A DNA stretch of 15,860 nt from Spirochaetales bacterium (GTDB taxonomy: Bacteria; Spirochaetota; Spirochaetia; Sphaerochaetales; Sphaerochaetaceae), in NCBI GenBank assembly GCA_012800465.1, contig JAAZJI010000024.1, positions 1 to 15,860 of the forward strand. The letters run 5' to 3'. This document shows positions 1-7,062 of the stretch, one piece after another. The notes beneath the pieces are model-generated. The model was not told where the DNA came from. It saw nothing but the letters and a program-made list of their open reading frames with translations, and made no database searches. The position numbers were made by a program, and so were the translations under genes. Each line of letters begins with the position of its first letter. Positions within the stretch are counted from its first letter, which is position 1.

Positions 1-1
1 T

Positions 2-550
2 GAAATCGGGTACGTCCCGCAGCACGCAACCTACGATCCGTCCTTTCCGATCAGCGTCATCGAAGTGGTGATGATGGGCCTCGTCGATTCCACCCGGAGG
101 TTGAAGAAGCAGGAGATCCGAAACAAAGCGATCCAAGCGTTGAAGCAGGTCGAACTGGAGGATCTCGTCGACCGTCCGTACAGCCAGCTCTCCGGAGGAC
201 AGCGGCGGCGGGTCCTCGTCGCCCGGGCGCTGGCCTCCAACCCAAAAATGCTGATCCTGGACGAACCGACCGCGAACATGGACAAGGAGAGCGAAGGGCG
301 GCTGTACTCCACCTTGGAGCGCCTCAAGGGAAATACGACGATCCTGATCGTCACCCACGACACCCGCTTCGTGTTCGACCTGACCGATCGGGTCTTCTGC
401 ATCGATGCCATCCATGGAGGCGGCTCCGGCGGCCGGACGGTCGTCCAGCACGCCCTGGAGAGCGTCGAAGGGGAGGACCGGAAACGAGTCCGCCACGATG
501 TCGAGATCCCGGCCGACTTCTGCGCCTACCCGAGGGAGCTGCCATCATGA
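2..550 (+). CDS. Metal (Zn/Mn-type) ABC transporter, ATP-binding protein, 5' end missing
   Basis: This is the C-terminal 182 residues of an ABC ATPase; the start codon and Walker A lie upstream of the window. The frame is open from base 2 and begins inside the Q-loop (GYVPQ). Next come the signature LSGGQ (about 188-202), Walker B (LILDEPT, about 251-271) and the H-loop histidine in IVTHD. The Q-loop context and the C-terminal FCIDAIHGG stretch resemble ZnuC/MntB-type importers of divalent metals. It would hydrolyse ATP on the cytoplasmic face to drive uptake through the permease encoded next. Its TGA overlaps the permease ATG (ATGA, 547-550), so the two are translationally coupled. An internal GTG at 65 is not a real start, because the Q-loop lies upstream of it. 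The transported metal cannot be read from the sequence. Confidence 0.9.
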   Translation, partial: EIGYVPQHATYDPSFPISVIEVVMMGLVDSTRRLKKQEIRNKAIQALKQVELEDLVDRPYSQLSGGQRRRVLVARALASNPKMLILDEPTANMDKESEGRLYSTLERLKGNTTILIVTHDTRFVFDLTDRVFCIDAIHGGGSGGRTVVQHALESVEGEDRKRVRHDVEIPADFCAYPRELPS

Positions 551-1416
551 ACGGATTTTTCGAGATCCTCTTTTCACCCGACGTCCCGTTCATCCGCAAC
601 GCCCTCTTGGCCGGCATCCTCAGCTCGGTTCTGTTCGGCATCCTCGGCAGCGTCGTCACGGTGAAACGGATCGCCGGCCTCGCCGGAGCGATCAGCCACG
701 CGGTGCTCGGGGGGATCGGAATCGCCTTGTATCTCTCGGCGACCGGAATCGCGCCCAACCTTTCACCGATGGTCGGGGCGATCGTCTTCGCCCTCCTGTC
801 GGCGCTGCTGATCGGAGCGGTCTCGCTGAAGAGCAGGCAGCGGGAGGATACGGTGATCCAGGCGATCTGGGCGATCGGGATGAGCATCGGCGTGCTCTTC
901 ATGGCCAAGACCCCCGGCTATACCGACCCGTCCAGCTATCTCTTCGGAAACATCCTCCTCATCTCCGGCCGCGACCTGATCCTGCTGGCGATCCTGGATG
1001 TGGTTGTACTCTTCCTCGCCTGGCGCTTCTACCCGCAGATCGAGGCGACGAGCTTTGATGAAGAGTTCGCCGCCGTCCGGGGGATTCCCACCCAAGCGGT
1101 GTTTCTGATCATTCTGTCCGTTACCGCAGTTGCGGTGGTCCTTCTTCAGACGTTCGTCGGGATCGTGATGGTGATCGCGATGCTGACCCTCCCTTCGGGA
1201 ACCGCCGGATACACGGCGCGCAACCTCGCATCGATGATGCTGCTCTCCACGCTGTACTCGCTTCTCTTCTCCGCAGGAGGACTGGTCGTGGGGTGGGCGC
1301 TGGACCTGCCGGTCGGGGCGGTCGTCGTCGTGCTTGCAGGCCTCGTCTTTCTGGGCTTCGCCACGGTGACGGTGATCAGGAGGAAGCGTTCGAGTCGCGG
1401 TCCTTCATCAGATTGA
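547..1416 (+). CDS. Metal ABC transporter permease (ZnuB/MntC-type, ABC-3 family)
   Basis: The 289-residue protein is strongly hydrophobic, with about eight membrane segments, and has the length usual for the ABC-3 permease family. Recognisable family features are the early segment with [20 protein letters not shown], then the SHAVLGGIG stretch. After it comes the cytoplasmic loop with [12 protein letters not shown], which contacts the ATPase. Near the C terminus, [17 protein letters not shown] matches the conserved block that normally reads VG.lLv.AlLi.PaatA. It forms the inner-membrane channel for zinc, manganese or iron. The start is the ATG inside the ATGA overlap with the ATPase gene. 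The 3' end overlaps the end of the convergent regulator gene by 41 bp, leaving no room for a terminator between them. Confidence 0.9.
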   Translation: MNGFFEILFSPDVPFIRNALLAGILSSVLFGILGSVVTVKRIAGLAGAISHAVLGGIGIALYLSATGIAPNLSPMVGAIVFALLSALLIGAVSLKSRQREDTVIQAIWAIGMSIGVLFMAKTPGYTDPSSYLFGNILLISGRDLILLAILDVVVLFLAWRFYPQIEATSFDEEFAAVRGIPTQAVFLIILSVTAVAVVLLQTFVGIVMVIAMLTLPSGTAGYTARNLASMMLLSTLYSLLFSAGGLVVGWALDLPVGAVVVVLAGLVFLGFATVTVIRRKRSSRGPSSD

Positions 1417-2314
1417 ACAGCTGCAGACGGTTGTTCACCTCCAGCTTCGCATAGATGTTCTTGATATGGGTCTTCACCGTGTTGACCGAGATGAAGAGCT
1501 GCTTGGCGATCTCCTGATTGGACAATCCATCCGCCAGGAGGCGGAGGATCTCCTGCTCCCGCTCGGTAATCCCGAAGCGCTCGGTCAGGTTCTCCTGTGG
1601 AAGGGCGGGCTGCTCGTAGGTGAGGAAGTAGCGCCTGCTGATGAAGAAGTAGAGATGGACCGAGAGGATCGCGAAGCTGAGATAGACCACCTTGAAGCTC
1701 AGGTGGAGGAAGAAGAGGATGTCCAGGGGAAAGAGAACGATGAGCGGCAGGAAGGTCATCGCGACCCCTTTCAGCAACCACTCCTCCTCCCAGGTCGAAG
1801 CCTGCTTTATGAAGAAGAGGGCCACGACCGCGTGGACGACAAGGAAGGTGGAAGCGCTGAAAAAGTGATACTTCATCGTTTCATCCAGCGCTTTGATCCA
1901 ATCGCCCTTGCTCTTCCCGATGATCGCCCAGATGGAGATTAGAAAGAAGAGGATGATGAGCAGGCGCAGGATGATGTTGCCCAACCGTTTCTGCTTTTCA
2001 CTCGCCGGAAGCCGGCCGATGAAAAAGCGGGTGAACGCAAAGAGCATCGCCGTGGTGAGGAGAATCGAGATGATCGTCGCCCCGAGGGCGTACATCGTAT
2101 AGGAAAAGCTCGCCAGCTGGCGAGGGGAAAGGGATCGCTGAAGATAGGTGGCGAGGAGGCTCAGGAGCATCTGCAGGCTCAGGGGAATGAGGACCGTCAG
2201 GAAGTCGGTGGTCAGCGCATCGGCGATCCGGACCCGCAGAAGGATGACGAGACAGGTTACCGAGAAGACCAGAGCGACGGTCAAAAAAAGCAGGATGTCC
2301 GAAAGAATGAGCAT
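1376..2314 (-). CDS. LuxR-family transcriptional regulator with a multi-pass membrane N-terminal domain
   Basis: The protein has 312 residues. Residues 1-230 contain about seven hydrophobic segments (roughly 5-27, 36-58, 72-95, 114-132, 151-169, 181-203, 208-226). Residues 245-305 are a typical LuxR/GerE helix-turn-helix: [17 protein letters not shown], then SNQEIAKQL and [16 protein letters not shown]. The start ATG is preceded by GGAGG at good spacing. It probably senses a membrane or envelope signal and activates transcription from the membrane; the signal is unknown. It is the last gene of the block headed by the MMPL transporter, 38 bp after the beta-barrel gene, so it may control that operon. 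No receiver domain or phosphorylatable Asp domain is present, which separates it from NarL-type response regulators. Confidence 0.85.
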   Translation of the reverse strand: MLILSDILLFLTVALVFSVTCLVILLRVRIADALTTDFLTVLIPLSLQMLLSLLATYLQRSLSPRQLASFSYTMYALGATIISILLTTAMLFAFTRFFIGRLPASEKQKRLGNIILRLLIILFFLISIWAIIGKSKGDWIKALDETMKYHFFSASTFLVVHAVVALFFIKQASTWEEEWLLKGVAMTFLPLIVLFPLDILFFLHLSFKVVYLSFAILSVHLYFFISRRYFLTYEQPALPQENLTERFGITEREQEILRLLADGLSNQEIAKQLFISVNTVKTHIKNIYAKLEVNNRLQLFNLMKDRDSNASS

Positions 2315-2352
2315 ACGCCCTCCGTCCGGTCATCCTACCATGAAAAAAACCG

Positions 2353-3762
2353 TTAGAACCAAGCGTTCATTCCGATCGTCACCGAGCTGTTGTTCTCCCA
2401 GTTCTTGAAGAGGCTCTTCTTGTCGCCGAAGCCGTCGTAGTAGGCCCCCCGGGCATACACGCTCAACGAATCGTTGATCTCATAGCCGAGCGATCCCAGC
2501 GCGACGAGACCCCGGTTCTCGATTCCGTACGTCGCCGCCATCCGGACCTTGAGCCGCTCGCGCATGAGGGGCAGCTCGAAGGCGACCGCCACGCTGCTGG
2601 AGTAGGGCTTGTCGCTCAAGAAGGAGGCGATGTAGTCGACGGGGATAGCCACATCAAGCGTCTGATTAACCGTTGGTGTTACATCACCGAAGAGGTACTG
2701 GCCCTGGTACGCCGCCGAAGCGAAGAAGGAGGTCTTGGGTTCCGTATAGGAAAGCTCCACAACCGCCATCGCCTTGGTGTTGTACTTTTCGGGCTTCTCG
2801 CCTTTAATGTCCTCGCTGAGGAACAGGCCGCCTTCCCAGGCGATCGTGACCGGACCGACGAGGAGCGAGCCCTCCGTGCCGGCAAGGTGGTAGCGGGTGA
2901 AGTCGAAGTCGATGGATGTGACTTCCACTTTATCGGGGATATACTGCGTGGGATCGAGGGGGTGGGGTTTCATCTTCAGTTTCGCACCGATGTCGAACCC
3001 CATCTGGGGATAGAAGCCGGAGAAGTACATGAAGCCGAGATCCAGGTCTCCGATGCCGAAGCGAAACCGGCCTCCGCCTCCGAGGGCTTTCCAGAATGTG
3101 GGGTGTTGGTAGATTCCGACCCGGATGTTGTCCGAATCGATCGGAATCTCCATTCCCCCATGGCTGAAGGAGGTTCCCATGAGATTGTCGGTGTCGATCG
3201 GTGCATAGCGGTCGGACGCCTCCATGTCGATCGGCCGGTAGAAGGGCTTGATGATGAGGTCGAGGGATGAGCGCTTGAAGTAGGCGTTGTAGACGATCAT
3301 GAACTCGCTTTTCTTCATCGCCTCGGGATTGTCCAGGATGCCTTGGGTGAGATCCTGGGAGTTGAGGATGTCCACGGCATGGAGGGTCGTGCTCGTCCCC
3401 CACGGGTGGGTGAACATCCCCACCTTGAGGTTCGTCGGCCCGAAGAAGAAGGTGACGGCCAGAGTGCGGACCGAGAGGGGGTCGCGGAGGATCGGACTGA
3501 AGGAGAAATCGACCTCGGTCCGGATCCTGTCCCGGTTCTCTTCGAACGTCACTCCCAGGGAGATGCCGTAGTCGAAGGGATCGTCTTTGTCCAGGGGATG
3601 GTAGGTGCCGAACCCTTCGACGAAGAGCGACGTGAGCTCCTTCGGCTTTGCCGATTCGGTGCCGACCAGGCCTTCTTCATCATCGAGGGTCGCAAAGAAG
3701 TCGAAGGCGAAGAGCGGGGAAACGAAGGTGATAAGCAATATCAGTACAAGCAGTTTCTTCAT
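2353..3762 (-). CDS. Predicted outer-membrane beta-barrel protein, exported, function unknown
   Basis: The 469-residue product begins with a signal peptide (MKK, hydrophobic core 4-18, likely cleavage after PLFA near 19). The mature part has alternating hydrophobic/polar strands rich in Tyr, Phe and Gly, with aromatic pairs, and ends in a phenylalanine (NAWF), as many outer-membrane barrels do. There is no lipobox cysteine. It starts 4 bp after the stop of the LolA-like gene, with GGGAGG inside the end of that gene, so the two are co-translated. Being with an MMPL exporter and a periplasmic carrier-like protein, it could be the outer-membrane end of the pathway. I do not recognise a named family. 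The position is reminiscent of RND/DUF1329/DUF1302 clusters, but that is analogy only. Confidence 0.75.
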   Translation of the reverse strand: MKKLLVLILLITFVSPLFAFDFFATLDDEEGLVGTESAKPKELTSLFVEGFGTYHPLDKDDPFDYGISLGVTFEENRDRIRTEVDFSFSPILRDPLSVRTLAVTFFFGPTNLKVGMFTHPWGTSTTLHAVDILNSQDLTQGILDNPEAMKKSEFMIVYNAYFKRSSLDLIIKPFYRPIDMEASDRYAPIDTDNLMGTSFSHGGMEIPIDSDNIRVGIYQHPTFWKALGGGGRFRFGIGDLDLGFMYFSGFYPQMGFDIGAKLKMKPHPLDPTQYIPDKVEVTSIDFDFTRYHLAGTEGSLLVGPVTIAWEGGLFLSEDIKGEKPEKYNTKAMAVVELSYTEPKTSFFASAAYQGQYLFGDVTPTVNQTLDVAIPVDYIASFLSDKPYSSSVAVAFELPLMRERLKVRMAATYGIENRGLVALGSLGYEINDSLSVYARGAYYDGFGDKKSLFKNWENNSSVTIGMNAWF

Positions 3763-3766
3763 CGGA

Positions 3767-4522
3767 TCACAACCTCCCTGTTTCTAGGAATCGAGCGGTG
3801 AAATACGCGGATGGAATGGGGACGTCATAGCGAACCTGGAGCATCTCGAGGCGAGTGGTGTGGCCGGTCGCGATCGTCTTCATCTCCACCACCTTGGTGA
3901 TCGGGCGGGTTCCGACCGTGCCGGTCTCCAACGTCGTGAGGGTCTTCAGCAAAGTCGTCCCGTCCGGAGCATAGAACTCGACCTTCAAGGGAAGGTAGGT
4001 GTCCTTCTCCACGGTCGCGATGTTCTTTCCATAGCTCTTGACGGTCTTGGGAATCGACTCGACGACGTAGGTCGTCGGAGTCTCCTCGATCAGGCGATGG
4101 GTCGCCTCGTCGGCATCGTACGTCGTCGACGCCATGTCGGAGTAGGAGAAGTCGCTACCCATGAACGATCCTCCTTCTTCCGAGGCGCTGATCTTCCGCA
4201 CCCGCTTGAGGGCCGGAAGATAGATCCATTGGTCGGTCGCGTCCTCTCCTTCGACGGAGAGGAATCGGGTGTTCTTGACGCTCTCGGGGGAGAGGAACAC
4301 GGTGATGATCGAGGTCTTGTCGTCGATCGTCCGGCTGAGGGTCTGGATCCGCCGTTCCCGCTCGGTGCCGTTGGCCTCGATGAGGGTCAGCCTCAGGTCC
4401 ATCGCCGCGGTATCGGCCTTCTGGGTGTCGATGACCAGATCCATGATCCGGGCGGCGGACGGCGCAGCGATGAGCAGGGCGGGAACGAGGATGAGAAGAA
4501 GCATGAAAAACACACGTTTCAT
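3767..4522 (-). CDS. Periplasmic outer-membrane lipoprotein-sorting (LolA-like) protein
   Basis: The protein has 251 residues with a signal peptide (MKRVFFMLLL start, likely cleavage near IAA/APS at 20-22) and no lipobox Cys, so it should be soluble in the periplasm. The pattern is that of the LolA-like family found with MMPL transporters (COG2834 type). It has a repeated beta-strand fold, a middle block with DQWIYLPALKRVRKISAS, then GSDFSYSDM, and later LPLKVEFYAPDG. This family forms a half-barrel that binds acyl chains. The start is fixed by AAGGAGG 8 bp upstream and by the ATGA overlap with the MMPL stop. The same frame is open further upstream to about 5059, but that part lies antiphase inside the MMPL gene and is not coding. 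Its cargo is unknown. Confidence 0.85.
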   Translation of the reverse strand: MKRVFFMLLLILVPALLIAAPSAARIMDLVIDTQKADTAAMDLRLTLIEANGTERERRIQTLSRTIDDKTSIITVFLSPESVKNTRFLSVEGEDATDQWIYLPALKRVRKISASEEGGSFMGSDFSYSDMASTTYDADEATHRLIEETPTTYVVESIPKTVKSYGKNIATVEKDTYLPLKVEFYAPDGTTLLKTLTTLETGTVGTRPITKVVEMKTIATGHTTRLEMLQVRYDVPIPSAYFTARFLETGRL

Positions 4523-6930
4523 GATGGTGTCCTCCTTGTGAAGATGAGCTTGGGATAATGGACCGCGACCGCGGGAAGCAACAGCAGCGCGCTGGCCGCC
4601 GCCGTCGCCATCGCGATACAGAACAGGACTCCGAGATTCGCGATCGGCATGAAGCGGCTGAACAGCAGGCCGATGAAGCCCAAGGAGACGGATGCCGCGT
4701 TCGCGAGGATCGCCTTGCCGGTCGTCTGCATGATCCGATCCATCGGCATATCGTCTCGGACGATCGCGCTGAGCAGATGGATCGCGTAGTCGACCCCGAT
4801 TCCGATGCAGAGCGCCGCCAGCAGGCTGGTGACGATGTCCAGCTTGATCGCGAAGACGTGCATCGAAACGAAGACCGCCAGAAGGGCGAAGAGGCAGGGG
4901 ATCAGGGCGAGGGTGGCGAGCTTCGGGGATTTGAGGGTGAACCACACCAGGAACCACACGGCGACCAGCGAACTGAACAGACTGACGATCTGACTGCGGG
5001 TGACGAGATCCGCCAGCGCGAGGGCGACCGCCTCCCCGCCGCCGACCTCGATGTTCCAATCCTCGGGGAAGAGGGTGGGGATCAGGGTGGTGATGGTTCG
5101 AAGCCGGTTGGTGTCCGAGCTCTTCAGCACCAGCGTCAATGCGGTGACATCGGGCTCCAGGGGGTCATTGATGAACATGTCGAGGTTGCCCGAGTAGAGC
5201 AGGAGATATTGGGCGATGAGGTTCGCAAGCTCCGACTCGTCGGCCAGGCCATAGCGCGCCGGATCGCTGGGAATTTCATATTCGCCTTGTCCTCCGGCGC
5301 TTGCAACCACCTCTTGTGCTTGGGCCGGCTCATCCTCGAAACCCAGATAGAAGTCATCGTCAAAGGCGAAGAAGTCGAAGACCACCTCCTCATCGACCGT
5401 CGGGATGATCTCATCCTCCCCGGGGCCGAGGAGCTGGTTCATCCGCTTCACGAAGGGAATGATCGATTGCACGCCTCCGACCACCGGCTGGGCTTCAAGC
5501 TCCATGATCGCCGCTTCGATCGTCTTGAGGGTGGAGGGATCGAGGATCGAGACGTCCTCTCCCGGTTCAATCATCACGGTCATCGAAAAGCTTCCCTGCA
5601 TGCGTTCGTTGAAGCGATTGGAGTCTTTGACCAGCGATGAAGAGGGGCGGAAGAAGTCGAGCATATTGGTTCCACTTTCCACGAAATAATAGGAGAGCGG
5701 AAGAAAGATCACCAAGATGATCATGGAGACCCACAGAAGCGCTTTACCGTGTCGGGTTGCCACGTTCAGGGCTGAAGCCATCAACCGTGAGTCCTTGCCC
5801 TGCTGCTTCATCTGTTTTTTTCCGTTTGGTTGCTTGTAGACGACCCGGATCAGGGCGGGCAGCAGGACGAGGGAACTGAAGGCGCAGACGACGACGCCGA
5901 TGAAGCTGAGCAGTCCGAAGATCCGGAAAGGCTCCAATGGGGAGGAGAGCTGGGCGAGGAACCCGAAGGCGGTCGTCGCCGCGGCGGCGATGATCGGGTA
6001 GGTGTTCCGCTTCACCACGACCCGAAGGACCTCCTCGATCGTTCCGGTATCCCGGTTCTGGAAGAAGTGGCTGAAGATGTGGATCGTGTACGCGCTGCCG
6101 ACGATGAGTAGCAGGACGGGGACGAGCATCGTCGCCATCGTGAAGGTGATCTTGGCGACCGCCATGATCCCGAGGGCGACGGACGAGGAGAAGATCAGGG
6201 GAACGAGCGAAAGCAGCGTCGCTTTGAAGGAGCGAAGGAAGTAGTAGAGGATGAGGATGATCAGGGTCGCCACGATCGGGACCAAAATCCCCAAGTCACT
6301 GAGTAAACTCTCACTAATCGCCTCAGTGACTGCGGGGAGTCCCAGAATCGAGGTTTCAACAACCCCTTGGTATGGAGCGACGACTTCCCTCAGATCATGA
6401 AGAAGCCGCTTCGAATCGTAGTCCAAGGTCGTCTGGATGAGGACGGAAGCGACGGTATGGTCGGCCGAGAGAAAGGTTCCTTCATAGAAGGATGGCCACT
6501 CTTCGATCCGGTTCTTCATCGCCTCGAAGTCGCCGTCATACAGGGATACCGCTTCAACCCCATCGAAGGATGGTTCAAGATGCTGCACATTGGCGATCGA
6601 GTTGGCGGTGGAGACTCCGTCCAGTTCCTCGATCTCCTCGGAGATCGTCTTCAGGATCTCCATGTACTTGGGTTGAAGGATCGTATCCTCGGCATAGATG
6701 CTTACGACCACGGGGTCCAACGATCCGAAACGCTCTTTGATCCGATCATTGATCTGCACGACATCTGCATGTGTCGGAATGAATGCATCCGTGGAGCTGT
6801 CCACATGAAGCCAGCCGATGCCGAGAAGGCCAAGGGCTGTCAGGACGATTGAAAGTGAAATAATGATCCAATCGAGGGCGCGTCGTCGTTCCATGTCAAT
6901 AGATTCGCTTTTTCGGGTCGGGTCCGACAA
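4519..6930 (-). CDS. MMPL/RND-superfamily exporter (predicted lipid or hydrophobic-substrate transporter)
   Basis: The 803-residue protein has the duplicated RND layout. A first membrane helix (about 21-41) is followed by a periplasmic domain (42-210), a bundle of helices (about 213-360) and another helix near 399-416. Then come a second periplasmic domain (about 417-640) and the final bundle (about 646-790). Helix 10 carries GIGVDYAIHLL, with Asp714 the likely proton-relay residue; the matching site in the first half reads VGSAYTIHI and has no Asp. The second periplasmic domain holds an acidic insert at about 504-552. The longest start is TTG at 6930 with a weak GAAGG; ATG at 6894 is an alternative with no clear Shine-Dalgarno. 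It heads the operon and its stop overlaps the LolA-like gene start. Family members move lipids, sterols or hopanoids; this substrate is unknown. Confidence 0.85.
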   Translation of the reverse strand: MSDPTRKSESIDMERRRALDWIIISLSIVLTALGLLGIGWLHVDSSTDAFIPTHADVVQINDRIKERFGSLDPVVVSIYAEDTILQPKYMEILKTISEEIEELDGVSTANSIANVQHLEPSFDGVEAVSLYDGDFEAMKNRIEEWPSFYEGTFLSADHTVASVLIQTTLDYDSKRLLHDLREVVAPYQGVVETSILGLPAVTEAISESLLSDLGILVPIVATLIILILYYFLRSFKATLLSLVPLIFSSSVALGIMAVAKITFTMATMLVPVLLLIVGSAYTIHIFSHFFQNRDTGTIEEVLRVVVKRNTYPIIAAAATTAFGFLAQLSSPLEPFRIFGLLSFIGVVVCAFSSLVLLPALIRVVYKQPNGKKQMKQQGKDSRLMASALNVATRHGKALLWVSMIILVIFLPLSYYFVESGTNMLDFFRPSSSLVKDSNRFNERMQGSFSMTVMIEPGEDVSILDPSTLKTIEAAIMELEAQPVVGGVQSIIPFVKRMNQLLGPGEDEIIPTVDEEVVFDFFAFDDDFYLGFEDEPAQAQEVVASAGGQGEYEIPSDPARYGLADESELANLIAQYLLLYSGNLDMFINDPLEPDVTALTLVLKSSDTNRLRTITTLIPTLFPEDWNIEVGGGEAVALALADLVTRSQIVSLFSSLVAVWFLVWFTLKSPKLATLALIPCLFALLAVFVSMHVFAIKLDIVTSLLAALCIGIGVDYAIHLLSAIVRDDMPMDRIMQTTGKAILANAASVSLGFIGLLFSRFMPIANLGVLFCIAMATAAASALLLLPAVAVHYPKLIFTRRTPS

Positions 6931-6951
6931 TCGCCTTCAGACGGTATTTCC

Positions 6952-6969
6952 ATCACCCGTCGGGGTGAT
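6952..6969. promoter_or_regulatory. Perfect 7-bp inverted repeat in the divergent MMPL/pyruvate kinase region
   Basis: ATCACCC and GGGTGAT are separated by the 4-base loop GTCG. It sits 22 bp upstream of the TTG start of the MMPL gene and about 94 bp upstream of pyruvate kinase. The size and place fit an operator for a dimeric repressor or activator, or a small RNA hairpin in the leader. No promoter could be placed with confidence next to it. Confidence 0.35.
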
Positions 6970-7011
6970 TCGTCCCTCACCTCATGGAAAAGAGGAGGGA
7001 ATCGGACGTTC

Positions 7012-7059
7012 ATGCCGGGGTCTTTGCTTTACAAAGATCCCCGAATCACTGATGATTGA
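7012..7059 (+). CDS. Possible 15-codon leader ORF upstream of pyruvate kinase
   Basis: An ATG at 7012 follows a strong ribosome-binding site (AGAGGAGGG, about 6991-6999) by about 12 bases. It opens a 15-codon frame (MPGSLLYKDPRITDD) ending in TGA at 7057-7059, in the same frame as pyruvate kinase and only 3 bases before its ATG. Pyruvate kinase itself has no visible Shine-Dalgarno, so ribosomes ending here could re-initiate on it. A hairpin lies inside this small frame. It competes with the idea that pyruvate kinase is leaderless, and no homology supports the peptide. Confidence 0.3.
   Translation: MPGSLLYKDPRITDD
7017..7042 (+). promoter_or_regulatory. Hairpin / inverted repeat just upstream of pyruvate kinase
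   Basis: GGGGTCTTTG pairs with CAAAGATCCCC around a 5-base loop, ten pairs with one bulged T. There is no following T-tract, so it is not an ordinary intrinsic terminator for the + strand. It overlaps the proposed leader ORF and the putative -35 element, so it could be an operator or a translation-control hairpin. Confidence 0.4.
7028..7056 (+). promoter_or_regulatory. Putative promoter of pyruvate kinase giving a leaderless mRNA
   Basis: TTTACA (5 of 6 to the -35 consensus) is separated by 17 bases from GATGAT (4 of 6 to the -10 consensus). The -10 ends 6 bases before the pyruvate kinase ATG, so a start point would fall at or next to the ATG. It is supported by the lack of a Shine-Dalgarno at that gene but is otherwise a pattern match. 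Confidence 0.3.
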
Positions 7060-7062
7060 TTC

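Noticed and set aside
2339..2352. T-tract between the beta-barrel and LuxR genes as an intrinsic terminator
   Set aside because: Seven T's follow the stop on the minus strand, but no adequate stem precedes them; only a 4-bp stem can be drawn.
4523..5059. Upstream extension of the LolA-like frame
   Set aside because: The extension is in another frame of the MMPL gene. The signal peptide and AAGGAGG fix the start at 4522.
4558..5640. 360-codon plus-strand ORF antisense to the MMPL gene
   Set aside because: It is Asp/Arg/Gln-rich without domains and is explained as a shadow of MMPL.
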